Of a stretch of DNA of 64,000 bases, positions 23,744 through 31,140 are shown piece by piece. Both the position numbers and the translations under genes were made by a program. Source of the DNA: an uncultured Spirochaetales bacterium (GTDB lineage Bacteria; Spirochaetota; Spirochaetia; Sphaerochaetales; Sphaerochaetaceae); NCBI GenBank assembly GCA_949287505.1, contig CASEGX010000106.1, forward strand, positions 1 to 64,000. The letters run 5' to 3'. Every line of letters starts with the position of its first letter. Position 1 is the first letter of the stretch. The notes under the pieces were generated by a model that saw only the letters and a list, made by a program, of their open reading frames with translations, ran no database searches and was not told the DNA's origin.

Positions 23744-24592
23744 ATGTACAGGATAGTCAGGAAAGAGCAGCTCTCCCAGGAAGTCTTCCTGATGGAGATT
23801 GAAGCTCCTATGATTGCCCATGAGCGCAAAGCCGGGCAGTTTGTCATCGTCCAGAAAGGCGGAGACTTCAATGAGCGTATACCGCTTACCATTGCGGATG
23901 CTGATGAGAATAAGGGAACCATAACGATTGTTTTCCAGCGTGTCGGTGCATCGACATTCCTGCTTGCAGAGCTGGAAGTCGGCGATGTGATTGAGAATGT
24001 GCTGGGCCCGCTTGGCACTCCCACTCATATTGAGAATTATGGCCGTGTTGTCTGTGTCGGGGGAGGCATCGGTGTTGCTCCTCTTTATCCTATTGCGCAG
24101 GCTATGAAGGCTGCAGGAAATGATGTGAAGATCATAATCGGTGCCCGCAATAAGGATCTCATAATCGAAGAAGACAAGATGAGAGCGCTTGATCCGGATC
24201 TCACGATTGTCACCGATGATGGCTCTTATGGTGAGAAGGGCGTTGTGACTGTTCCTCTTGAACGCATGCTTGCAGAAGGCAACGTTCAGCATGTCGTCGC
24301 CATCGGTCCTGCTATTATGATGAAGTTCTGCACCAAGACAGCAGAGAAATACAATACTCCGATAACAGTTTCCCTGAATTCAATAATGATTGATGGAACC
24401 GGTATGTGCGGTGGTTGCCGTGTGGATATCGGGGGAGAGCGGAAGTTCGTATGCGTGGATGGTCCTGAATTCGATGGTCATCTTGTCAACTGGGATAATC
24501 TGATGATGCGACAGAGAACATACAAGGCGCAGGAATCTGAGGACAATGATAAATGCCGCGGTGGAATCTGCGGAAAGCTGGGGCTCAAATGA
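23744..24592 (+). CDS. nfnA: NfnA-like ferredoxin:NADP oxidoreductase small subunit
   Basis: FAD/NAD-binding reductase of 282 residues with one [2Fe-2S] cluster, the small subunit of the NAD-dependent reduced ferredoxin:NADP oxidoreductase (also annotated SudB or PyrK-like). It has an N-terminal FAD barrel (KAGQFVIV, ERIPLTIAD), the nucleotide motif VGGGIGVAPLYP (about residue 103) and a cluster formed by GMCGGCRV (Cys222, Cys225), FVCVDGPEFDG and probably an Asp. The tail adds a KCRGGICG pair. The ATG at 23744 has GAGAGG. It overlaps nfnB by 4 bp. In Nfn the pair carries out flavin-based electron bifurcation among NADH, NADPH and ferredoxin. Confidence 0.85.
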   Translation: MYRIVRKEQLSQEVFLMEIEAPMIAHERKAGQFVIVQKGGDFNERIPLTIADADENKGTITIVFQRVGASTFLLAELEVGDVIENVLGPLGTPTHIENYGRVVCVGGGIGVAPLYPIAQAMKAAGNDVKIIIGARNKDLIIEEDKMRALDPDLTIVTDDGSYGEKGVVTVPLERMLAEGNVQHVVAIGPAIMMKFCTKTAEKYNTPITVSLNSIMIDGTGMCGGCRVDIGGERKFVCVDGPEFDGHLVNWDNLMMRQRTYKAQESEDNDKCRGGICGKLGLK

Positions 24593-26067
24593 AAACACCG
24601 GAGATGATTGAAAAAGAAGCAAAGGAAGTGCTTGCATCGCTTCCTTCAGCACTTACTCCTAAAGATAGGGCTTCTATCCCTCACATGGATATGCCTGTGC
24701 AGGATCCGAAAGAGAGAATCCATAATATGAATGAGGTTGCTCTTGGATACACGGAAGATGAAGCCATTGTGGAGGCAAACCGTTGTCTCCAGTGCAAGAA
24801 CAAGCCATGTGTCAATGGCTGCCCTGTAGGAATAGACATTCCTGCTTTCATTCATAAGATAACTGAAAAGGATTATAGCGGGGCTCTTTCCGTGATACAG
24901 GAATCCAGCCTCCTTCCATCTATCTGCGGTCGTGTCTGCCCTCAGGAGAATCAGTGCCAGAAATTCTGTACAGTCGGCAAGATGCTCAAAGATGTGGATC
25001 AGGCTGTGGGCATCGGACGTCTGGAGCGTTTTGTGGCAGACCATGAAGCTGATAAATCCTCTGTTCCTTCTATTGCTCCTGATACTGGAAAGAAGGTGGC
25101 TGTAGTCGGTTCAGGTCCTGCATCGATAGCCTGTGCCGCTGATGTCCGCCGTGCCGGACACAGTGTGACGGTTTTCGAGGCTCTCCATAAAATGGGAGGA
25201 GTCCTCAGTTATGGCATCCCTGAGTTCAGGCTTCCAAAGCGTCTTGTGGATAAGGAAGTCTCAAAGCTCAAGGAGATGGGAATCGGTTTTGAGAAGAACG
25301 TCCTTGTAGGACGTACAAGGACCATCAAGGAACTGATGGAAGAAGATGGCTACGATGCCGTTTTTGTTGGAACTGGTGCAGGCCTGCCCAAGTTCATGGG
25401 AATTCCAGGGGAAGATCTTGTCTCCGTCTTCTCTGCAAACGAATACCTTACGCGTTCGAATCTGATGAAAGCTTATGATGAGAAGCATTCATTGACACCT
25501 TTCTTCCACTCCCGCCGTGTTGCTGTTTTCGGAGGCGGAAACGTTGCAATGGATGCTGCCCGCACAGCTCTCCGCCTAGGAGCAGAGACTGTTGATATCA
25601 TCTACAGGCGCTCAAGAGAGGAGATGCCGGCAAGGAAGGAGGAGATTGAACATGCAGTAGAAGAAGGCTGTAATCTTCGTCTCCTTTCCCAGCCTGTCGA
25701 GATACTTGGCGATGAGAATGGTATTGTGAAGGGTGTCGTGATCAGAAAGTGTGAGCTGGGAGAGCCGGATGCATCAGGCCGCCGTTCTCCAGTAGAGATT
25801 CCAGGTTCTGATTATACTGTTGAATATGATACTGTGATTGTCTCTATCGGAAATGCTTCGAATCCTCTCATCAAGAAGACTACTCCTGAAATTGAGACAA
25901 ACAGGAGAGGAAACTTCATAGTCAATGAAGAGACCTGCGAGACATCGATGAAGGGTGTATATGCAGGTGGGGATATCGTTCTTGGAGCTGCGACGGTCAT
26001 TCTTGCCATGGGACAGGGGAGAAAAGCTGCGGCCGCCATCAATGAGTATCTGAAGGAGAAGAAGTGA
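24589..26067 (+). CDS. nfnB: NfnB-like / glutamate-synthase-small-subunit-like oxidoreductase
   Basis: Flavoprotein of 492 residues often annotated as homotetrameric NADPH glutamate synthase (GltA). Two [4Fe-4S] clusters come from CLQCKNKPCVNGCPVG (Cys66-78) and the ICGRVCPQENQCQKFC region. FAD binding is at VVGSGPASIACAADVR (about residue 168) and NADPH binding at AVFGGGNVAMDAARTALRLGA. Since nfnA is directly upstream with a 4-bp overlap, an Nfn complex is more likely than glutamate synthase. The ATG at 24589 is chosen because of the overlap; an earlier in-frame start lies inside nfnA. Confidence 0.87.
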   Translation: MKTPEMIEKEAKEVLASLPSALTPKDRASIPHMDMPVQDPKERIHNMNEVALGYTEDEAIVEANRCLQCKNKPCVNGCPVGIDIPAFIHKITEKDYSGALSVIQESSLLPSICGRVCPQENQCQKFCTVGKMLKDVDQAVGIGRLERFVADHEADKSSVPSIAPDTGKKVAVVGSGPASIACAADVRRAGHSVTVFEALHKMGGVLSYGIPEFRLPKRLVDKEVSKLKEMGIGFEKNVLVGRTRTIKELMEEDGYDAVFVGTGAGLPKFMGIPGEDLVSVFSANEYLTRSNLMKAYDEKHSLTPFFHSRRVAVFGGGNVAMDAARTALRLGAETVDIIYRRSREEMPARKEEIEHAVEEGCNLRLLSQPVEILGDENGIVKGVVIRKCELGEPDASGRRSPVEIPGSDYTVEYDTVIVSIGNASNPLIKKTTPEIETNRRGNFIVNEETCETSMKGVYAGGDIVLGAATVILAMGQGRKAAAAINEYLKEKK

Positions 26068-26531
26068 ACCAGGCCATTCCACGTGTATTCTGCCTGGTTT
26101 CCTCAAAGGATAAGTTCCTGGCGATTGATGAGATCATCGCCAGGTGTACTGTTTTTTCTGAGCTTCCTGATAAAAACAGGTTTATCAGGGCCGTTCATAG
26201 AAGAGAGAGGCAGCAGTCCACCGGAATAGGTCATGGTGTTGCTATTGCGCATGGCAAGCTTCCTGATATACAGAAGCCTGTCATAGCGCTGGGTTTCTCG
26301 GACGAGGGTATCATCTTTGATGACAGGTATCCGGATCCTGTGAAGCTTATTTTCGTAATAGCGTCATCCCTGCATCGCGATTCCGATTATCTGAAAGCCG
26401 TAGCATCGATTCTCACATGGGTTCATGATCCTGATTTCCGCCGGATCCTGGTAGAGAAGAGATGGGATGATGAGAAGGCCCAGATGTTCTTCTCAATGCT
26501 CGAGAGCCAGGATTTCAGACCTCAGTACTGA
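26064..26531 (+). CDS. PTS EIIA-type (PtsN/fructose-like) domain protein
   Basis: A 155-residue single EIIA domain of the fructose/mannitol (PtsN) family. The phosphorylatable histidine is in STGIGHGVAIAHGK (His63), and the C terminus has the LTWVHDPDFRRIL pattern. It starts with GTG overlapping the nfnB stop codon by 4 bp, so it is co-translated with nfnAB. No EIIB or EIIC is near, so a regulatory PtsN-like role is more likely than transport. Its link to the redox enzymes is unexplained. The 3' end overlaps convergent fthC by 17 bp. Confidence 0.85.
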   Translation: MNQAIPRVFCLVSSKDKFLAIDEIIARCTVFSELPDKNRFIRAVHRRERQQSTGIGHGVAIAHGKLPDIQKPVIALGFSDEGIIFDDRYPDPVKLIFVIASSLHRDSDYLKAVASILTWVHDPDFRRILVEKRWDDEKAQMFFSMLESQDFRPQY

Positions 26532-27024
26532 AAATCATCTGCAGCTCTTCATCCCTTTCCTCCGGTACGAATTCTGGGCAATAGGAGACAGAGAATGCCA
26601 CCCCTGCAGTATAGAGGCTGTATTTCCTCTTTCTTATATATCTGTCGTAGAAACCTCCGCCTCGCCCAAGTCTGTATAGTCCATTGAAGCCGAGAAGCGG
26701 AACAAGCATGAATGCTTTCTCGTATTCCGCCTCAGTATGCTCCGGTTCAAGAAACCCGAGTCTGGAACGTGTGAGATTCCGTGAAGAAGAGAATTTCATC
26801 TCTCCATTCTCTATATATGGCAGCAGTACCCGGTCATCTTCCAGAAGCGGGGAGATGTCAGGTTCAGTTTGAAGCGGACAGAAGGCAAGAACCGTTTCAG
26901 CCGTTTTCCACTCGTCACTTTCTGCGATGCTTTTTATAATCATCCGGCTTTCTTCCTTCTTAAAGGGAAAATTCCGTATTCTTTCCAGAAGGGTCTTTCT
27001 CAGTGCGTTTCTATCCATATTCAT
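26515..27024 (-). CDS. fthC: 5-formyltetrahydrofolate cyclo-ligase
   Basis: ATP-dependent enzyme turning 5-formyl-THF into 5,10-methenyl-THF in folate metabolism. It has 169 residues, slightly short for the family. The diagnostic motifs are the P-loop-like GRGGGFYDRYI and FVPLLGFNxxxxRLGRG-type segment, plus VLLPYIENGEMKF and a final VPEERDEELQMI. The ATG at 27024 has AAGGAAA 12 nt upstream; the nearby ATG at 27018 is an alternative. Longer frames upstream run into the nrdA promoter. It is divergent from nrdA and overlaps the EIIA-like gene at its 3' end. Confidence 0.87.
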   Translation of the reverse strand: MNMDRNALRKTLLERIRNFPFKKEESRMIIKSIAESDEWKTAETVLAFCPLQTEPDISPLLEDDRVLLPYIENGEMKFSSSRNLTRSRLGFLEPEHTEAEYEKAFMLVPLLGFNGLYRLGRGGGFYDRYIRKRKYSLYTAGVAFSVSYCPEFVPEERDEELQMIFSTEV

Positions 27025-27061
27025 ATGATTGTGCTTTCCTTCTTTCTCTTCAATATCATGA

Positions 27062-27090
27062 TTGCAGAAGTTAATGAGAATCATTATCAT
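27062..27090 (+). promoter_or_regulatory. promoter of nrdAB
   Basis: TTGCAG (27062-27067), 17 bp, TATCAT (27085-27090), with a predicted start near 27097 and the AGGAG site just before the ATG at 27114. The Fur box at 27070-27088 fills the spacer and covers part of the -10. Confidence 0.5.
27070..27088. promoter_or_regulatory. Fur-box-like operator at the nrdAB promoter
   Basis: GTTAATGAGAATCATTATC matches the classical 19-bp Fur box GATAATGATAATCATTATC at 17 of 19 positions, and AATCATTATCATTAA continues the repeat. Binding here would block the promoter. Other Fur-superfamily proteins have related sites, so the exact regulator is an inference. No NrdR box was recognised. Confidence 0.6.
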
Positions 27091-27113
27091 TAATAAACCG
27101 TTCAGGAGATTCA

Positions 27114-29630
27114 ATGTACATAAAGAAACGTGATGGCAGAGAAGAAATATTCGATATTTCCAAGATTGAGAATGCAATAAGGAAATCCCTGCTCAGTACT
27201 GGCAAGGAGTTCCCGGAAACACTTCCATTTTCCCTTGCAGAGACCGTCGCATCCTCCCTTTCCCATGACAGGACATGGAGCGTGGAGGAAATACAGGATG
27301 CAGCAGAGAAGACGCTGATGGCAGCAGGGGAGTTTGAAGCTGCCAAGAATTACATCCTTTTCCGCAGCAGGAGAACAGAGCTGAGAAAGGAGAGGCAGCG
27401 TATTCTCGAACACTTCCCCGACGTCGCACTCGATTCCGTGCTTTCAGGAATACAGAAGGATTTTCCGGATGAGAAGTACTCATTATCAATCCTTGCGGAT
27501 AAGTTTCTTTCATTCTCAAAATCGGGAATGGGAGAGGAGGAAGAGGCTTCTGCACTCATAAGGGCTGCCGTTGAGCTTACAAGCCCGCAGTCTCCGCTCT
27601 GGGAATTCATAGCAGCCCGTTTCCTGCTCTTTTCATTCAGGGAAAAGCTTGCATCTTCCATTATGTCCAGAGGCATAAAGAGTTTTTCTGACAAGGTTCA
27701 TTTCCTTGTTTCTGAGGGGCTTTATGGTGCGTACATAACAGAGAACTACAGCAGGGAAGAGCTGGATGCTGCCGCTTCTTTCATTGATGACAGCAGGGAT
27801 AAACTCTTCACATACTCGGGTCTGGATCTTCTTATTAAGCGTTACGTGATCCATTCGCATAGTCATGAAGCGCTGGAGACACCTCAGGAGATGTTCCTCG
27901 GTATCGCCCTTCATCTTGCAATGCCAGAGACCAAGGATCGCATGAAATGGGTCAAATCCTTCTATGACATGCTTTCCACGATGAAGGTCACCATGGCCAC
28001 TCCGACTCTTGCGAATGCCAGGAAACCGATTCATCAGCTCTCTTCCTGTTTCATAGATACGGTACCGGATTCACTGAGCGGAATTTACCGTTCCATAGAT
28101 AATTTTGCAAAAGTGTCGAAATTCGGCGGTGGAATGGGCATGTATTTCGGCAAGGTGAGGGCAAATGGTTCCTCGATAAGAGGCTTCGAAGGAGCTGCTG
28201 GCGGTATCATAAGATGGATAAAGCTTGTAAATGATACGGCAGTTGCTGTTGACCAGCTTGGAGTACGAGCCGGTGCAGTCGCTGTCTATCTCGATGTCTG
28301 GCATCGTGACCTTCCGGAATTCCTGAACCTCAGAACAAACAATGGCGATGACAGGATGAAGGCTCATGATGTATTCCCTGCAGTCTGTTACCCCGATTAT
28401 TTCTGGCGCCTTGCATCAGAGAATCTTGATCAGGCCTGGTACATGATGTGTCCGCATGAGATCTGGACCGTGAAGGGCTATCATCTTGAGGATTTCTATG
28501 GGGACGAATGGACGGAACGATATCTTGACTGTGTCCACGATGCAAGGATCCGCAAGCGTCAGATACTTCTGAAGGATCTTATCCGTCTTATACTGAAGAG
28601 CGCTGTAGAGACTGGAACTCCGTTCGTCTTCAACCGCGATGAAGTGAACAGGATGAATCCGAATAAGCATTGCGGTATGATCTATTCTTCAAATCTCTGT
28701 ACCGAGATTGCTCAGAACATGTCGGAGATAGAGGACGTCTCTATCACTACAGAAACGGAGGATGGAGATACGATTGTCGTCACGAAAACAAAACCCGGCA
28801 GTTTCGTAGTCTGCAATCTTGCCTCTCTCTGTCTTGGAAATATCGATGTCAAAAACAAGGAAGAGCTTTCATCTCTGGTTAAGACAGTCATCAGAGCCCT
28901 TGATAACGTCATTTCGCTTAACTTCTATCCTGTGCCATATGCAAAGCTTACAAATGATGAGTACAGATCAGTAGGCCTTGGTGTATCAGGGTATCATCAC
29001 ATGCTGGCAAAGAATGGTATTAAGTGGGAGAGCGAGGAGCATCTTGCATTCGTTGATGACGTTTTCGAGACCATCAGCTATGCTGCGATTGAGGCATCAA
29101 TGGAGCTTGGAAAAGAGAAGGGTGTATATAGGTATTTCCATGGAAGCGAATGGGACACAGGTGCATTCTTTGAGAGAAGGGGATATACATCGCCAGAATG
29201 GAATGATCTGCGTCTCCGTGTTCATGAGAGCGGAATGAGAAACGCATACCTTCTTGCCATTGCACCGACTTCCTCGACAAGCATCCTCTCGGGAACGACA
29301 GCGGGAGTGGATCCTGTTATGAAGAGATTCTTCTATGAGGAGAAGAAAGGAAGCATGCTCCCGCGCACAGCTCCTGAGCTTTCAGGAAAGACATGGTGGT
29401 ACTACAAAGCTGCCCATGAGATTGATCAGAGCTGGTCAGTAAGAGCTGCCGGTATCAGGCAGCGGCATATTGATCAGGCTCAGAGTGTCAATCTCTATAT
29501 AACGAATGACTACACGATGAGAGAGGTTCTGAATCTGCTCATCCTTGCATGGAAAAGCCATGTAAAGACTCTGTATTATGTCCGCTCCAAAAGCCTTGAG
29601 GTGGAGGAGTGTGAGAGCTGTTCAAGTTAG
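27114..29630 (+). CDS. nrdA: class I ribonucleoside-diphosphate reductase, alpha subunit
   Basis: The large subunit reduces ribonucleotides to deoxyribonucleotides. It has 838 residues. An ATP-cone allosteric domain occupies about residues 1-90. Catalytic residues are visible: Cys312 in LSSCF, Cys529 in SNLCTEI (thiyl radical, with the following Glu), Cys567 in VVCNLAS, the radical-transfer tyrosines 821-822 in TLYYVRS, and the C-terminal redox pair Cys833/Cys836 (CESC). The ATG at 27114 has AGGAG. nrdB follows after 8 bp, and no nrdH or nrdI is present, pointing to a class Ia-like system. The promoter carries a strong Fur box. Confidence 0.96.
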   Translation: MYIKKRDGREEIFDISKIENAIRKSLLSTGKEFPETLPFSLAETVASSLSHDRTWSVEEIQDAAEKTLMAAGEFEAAKNYILFRSRRTELRKERQRILEHFPDVALDSVLSGIQKDFPDEKYSLSILADKFLSFSKSGMGEEEEASALIRAAVELTSPQSPLWEFIAARFLLFSFREKLASSIMSRGIKSFSDKVHFLVSEGLYGAYITENYSREELDAAASFIDDSRDKLFTYSGLDLLIKRYVIHSHSHEALETPQEMFLGIALHLAMPETKDRMKWVKSFYDMLSTMKVTMATPTLANARKPIHQLSSCFIDTVPDSLSGIYRSIDNFAKVSKFGGGMGMYFGKVRANGSSIRGFEGAAGGIIRWIKLVNDTAVAVDQLGVRAGAVAVYLDVWHRDLPEFLNLRTNNGDDRMKAHDVFPAVCYPDYFWRLASENLDQAWYMMCPHEIWTVKGYHLEDFYGDEWTERYLDCVHDARIRKRQILLKDLIRLILKSAVETGTPFVFNRDEVNRMNPNKHCGMIYSSNLCTEIAQNMSEIEDVSITTETEDGDTIVVTKTKPGSFVVCNLASLCLGNIDVKNKEELSSLVKTVIRALDNVISLNFYPVPYAKLTNDEYRSVGLGVSGYHHMLAKNGIKWESEEHLAFVDDVFETISYAAIEASMELGKEKGVYRYFHGSEWDTGAFFERRGYTSPEWNDLRLRVHESGMRNAYLLAIAPTSSTSILSGTTAGVDPVMKRFFYEEKKGSMLPRTAPELSGKTWWYYKAAHEIDQSWSVRAAGIRQRHIDQAQSVNLYITNDYTMREVLNLLILAWKSHVKTLYYVRSKSLEVEECESCSS

Positions 29631-29638
29631 GAGAAAAT

Positions 29639-30682
29639 ATGCAGGAACTGAAGAGAAAACCGCTTTTCAATCCGGATGGGGACATCGAGGTTGAGAAGAG
29701 GAGAATGGTTGGAGGAAATACCACCAACCTCAATGATTTCAACAACATGAAATACAACTGGGTGTCGGACTGGTACAGACAGGCAATGAACAATTTCTGG
29801 ATTCCTGAGGAGATAAACCTTTCCCAGGATCTCAAGGGTTACCATAAGCTCCTTCCTTCAGAAAGGAAGGCCTATGACAAGATCCTGTCATTCCTTGTCT
29901 TCCTTGATAGCCTTCAGACAGCGAATCTTCCGAATGTCACGGATTATATAACGGCCAATGAGGTAGGACTCTGTCTTCATATACAGACATTCCAGGAGTG
30001 TCTTCATAGTCAGGCTTATTCATATATGCTGGACACAATCTGTTCCCCTGATGAGAGAAATGACATTCTTTTCCAGTGGAGAACTGATGAGCATCTGCTG
30101 AGGCGCAATACATTCATTGGAAACTGCTATAATGATTTCGTGGAGAATCGTGATCTGAAACACCTCATGAAGGTGCTTTTTGCGAACTACATTCTTGAGG
30201 GAATCTATTTCTATTCCGGATTCATGTTCTTCTACAACCTCTCCAGAAATGGAAAGATGCCGGGTTCGGCACAGGAGATAAGATACATAAACAGGGATGA
30301 GAATACGCACCTCTGGCTTTTCAGGAACATCATACTGGAACTGAAGAAGGAAGAGCCTGAGATGTTTGCCCAGGAGCTTGTAGAAGAGTATAAGGCCATG
30401 ATGATGGAAGGGGTCAGGCAGGAAGCTGAATGGGGAGAGTATGTCATCGGCGATGATATCCCGGGCCTTACACGTAAGATGGTCTCAGATTACATCCACT
30501 ACCTTGGCAATCTCAGATGGCGTTCTCTCGGGTTCGATGATCTTTATCCGGATTTCCAGGATGAGCCTGAGGATATGGCATGGGTTTCCCAGTATTCAAA
30601 TGCGAATATGGTGAAGACTGATTTCTTCGAGGCCCGCAGCACAGCCTATGCGAAATCCACAGCGCTTGTAGATGATCTTTGA
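29639..30682 (+). CDS. nrdB: class I ribonucleoside-diphosphate reductase, beta subunit
   Basis: The small, metal-radical subunit, 347 residues. Ligands appear in order: Asp90 (FLDSLQ), Glu120 and His123 (QECLHSQAY), then Glu in NYILEGIYF and Glu/His in RDENTHLW. Tyr127 follows His123 by four residues, as the radical Tyr122 does in E. coli, so this is a tyrosyl-radical enzyme and not the Phe-bearing Mn/Fe type of Chlamydia. Metal preference (Fe or Mn) cannot be read. AGGAG precedes the ATG. It ends at the terminator at 30709. Confidence 0.96.
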   Translation: MQELKRKPLFNPDGDIEVEKRRMVGGNTTNLNDFNNMKYNWVSDWYRQAMNNFWIPEEINLSQDLKGYHKLLPSERKAYDKILSFLVFLDSLQTANLPNVTDYITANEVGLCLHIQTFQECLHSQAYSYMLDTICSPDERNDILFQWRTDEHLLRRNTFIGNCYNDFVENRDLKHLMKVLFANYILEGIYFYSGFMFFYNLSRNGKMPGSAQEIRYINRDENTHLWLFRNIILELKKEEPEMFAQELVEEYKAMMMEGVRQEAEWGEYVIGDDIPGLTRKMVSDYIHYLGNLRWRSLGFDDLYPDFQDEPEDMAWVSQYSNANMVKTDFFEARSTAYAKSTALVDDL

Positions 30683-30708
30683 TGCTATAAGAGCGGAATG
30701 ATAAAAAA

Positions 30709-30759
30709 GGGCTGTTCAAAAAGTCAGCATAAGACTTTGGAGCAGCCTCTTCCTTTTCC
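30709..30759 (+). terminator. terminator of nrdAB
   Basis: A long imperfect stem (GGCTGTTC...AAAGTC with GACTTT...GAGCAGCC), preceded by six A and followed by TCTTCCTTTTCC. Its 5' arm (GGGCTGTTCAAAAAGTC) matches the arm of the hairpin at 31131 in inverted orientation at 14 of 17 bases. Confidence 0.75.
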
Positions 30760-31011
30760 ATATGAACTTAACATCTTATTTTATCTTTTATATTTGTACG
30801 AATCTAAAAGAATTATAATCAGACCATAGTCTTTAGCTTCTTTGCGTTCTATTCTGCACAAGGTCTTCAAAGCACTGCCCTCGATTAGCTGGATCTTTCA
30901 TTTCTTAGTGATTCCTCTCTTGTAATAGTGAAGAAAGCAATCAGAAAAAGTTCTTATGTGATAAACTTGTTCATGGTAGATGTGTCCTCAAACATCATTC
31001 TATACCATATA

Positions 31012-31042
31012 GCACTCAGAGGGTTCGATTCCCAATGGGTGC
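31012..31042 (+). other. tRNA-like mini-hairpin
   Basis: GCACTCA (31012-31018) pairs over 7 bp with TGGGTGC (31036-31042) like an acceptor stem. Between them is GAGGG-TTCGATT-CCCAA, which looks like a T arm but pairs over only 3 bp. A D arm and anticodon arm are absent. TTTTATT follows, so it could equally work as an intrinsic terminator. It may be the relic of a tRNA gene that lost its middle. Confidence 0.35.
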
Positions 31043-31084
31043 TTTTATTATAAGGATTTAGGCCCTTCGGCCGTTCTTAATAAG

Positions 31085-31131
31085 GGAAAACAATAGGGCT
31101 GTCCTTAAAGCCTAGACTTTCTTAACAGCCC
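31085..31131 (-). terminator. terminator of the symporter gene
   Basis: GGGCTGT and ACAGCCC (31096-31131) close a long stem with inner A/T pairs. On the minus strand TATTGTTTTCC follows. It lies 10 bp after the symporter stop codon. Confidence 0.7.
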
Positions 31132-31140
31132 CATTTTTTG

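Larger units (their letters stand above)
30683..31140. other. gene-free 458-bp stretch between nrdB and the symporter gene
   Basis: The gap between the convergent nrdB and symporter genes holds two related hairpins in inverted orientation (30709 and 31131), a decayed-looking minus-strand frame (30781-30897, roughly 38 codons without a start, rich in Lys, Leu and Ile) and a short tRNA-like hairpin (31012-31042). The inverted hairpins could simply be two terminators or could be the ends of a worn-down mobile element. No intact gene or target-site duplication was seen. Confidence 0.5.

Noticed and set aside
24589-26067. True NADPH glutamate synthase (gltD/gltA)
   Set aside because: The directly overlapping nfnA-type subunit and lack of a large GltB subunit favour an Nfn-type complex.
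30513-30761. Minus-strand frame through the end of nrdB
   Set aside because: It runs antisense through nrdB and its terminator and has no start signal.
31012-31042. Functional tRNA gene
   Set aside because: Only an acceptor-like stem and a weak T arm are present.
30709-31131. Intact insertion sequence
   Set aside because: No transposase frame of useful length and no target-site duplication; the ends also act as ordinary terminators.
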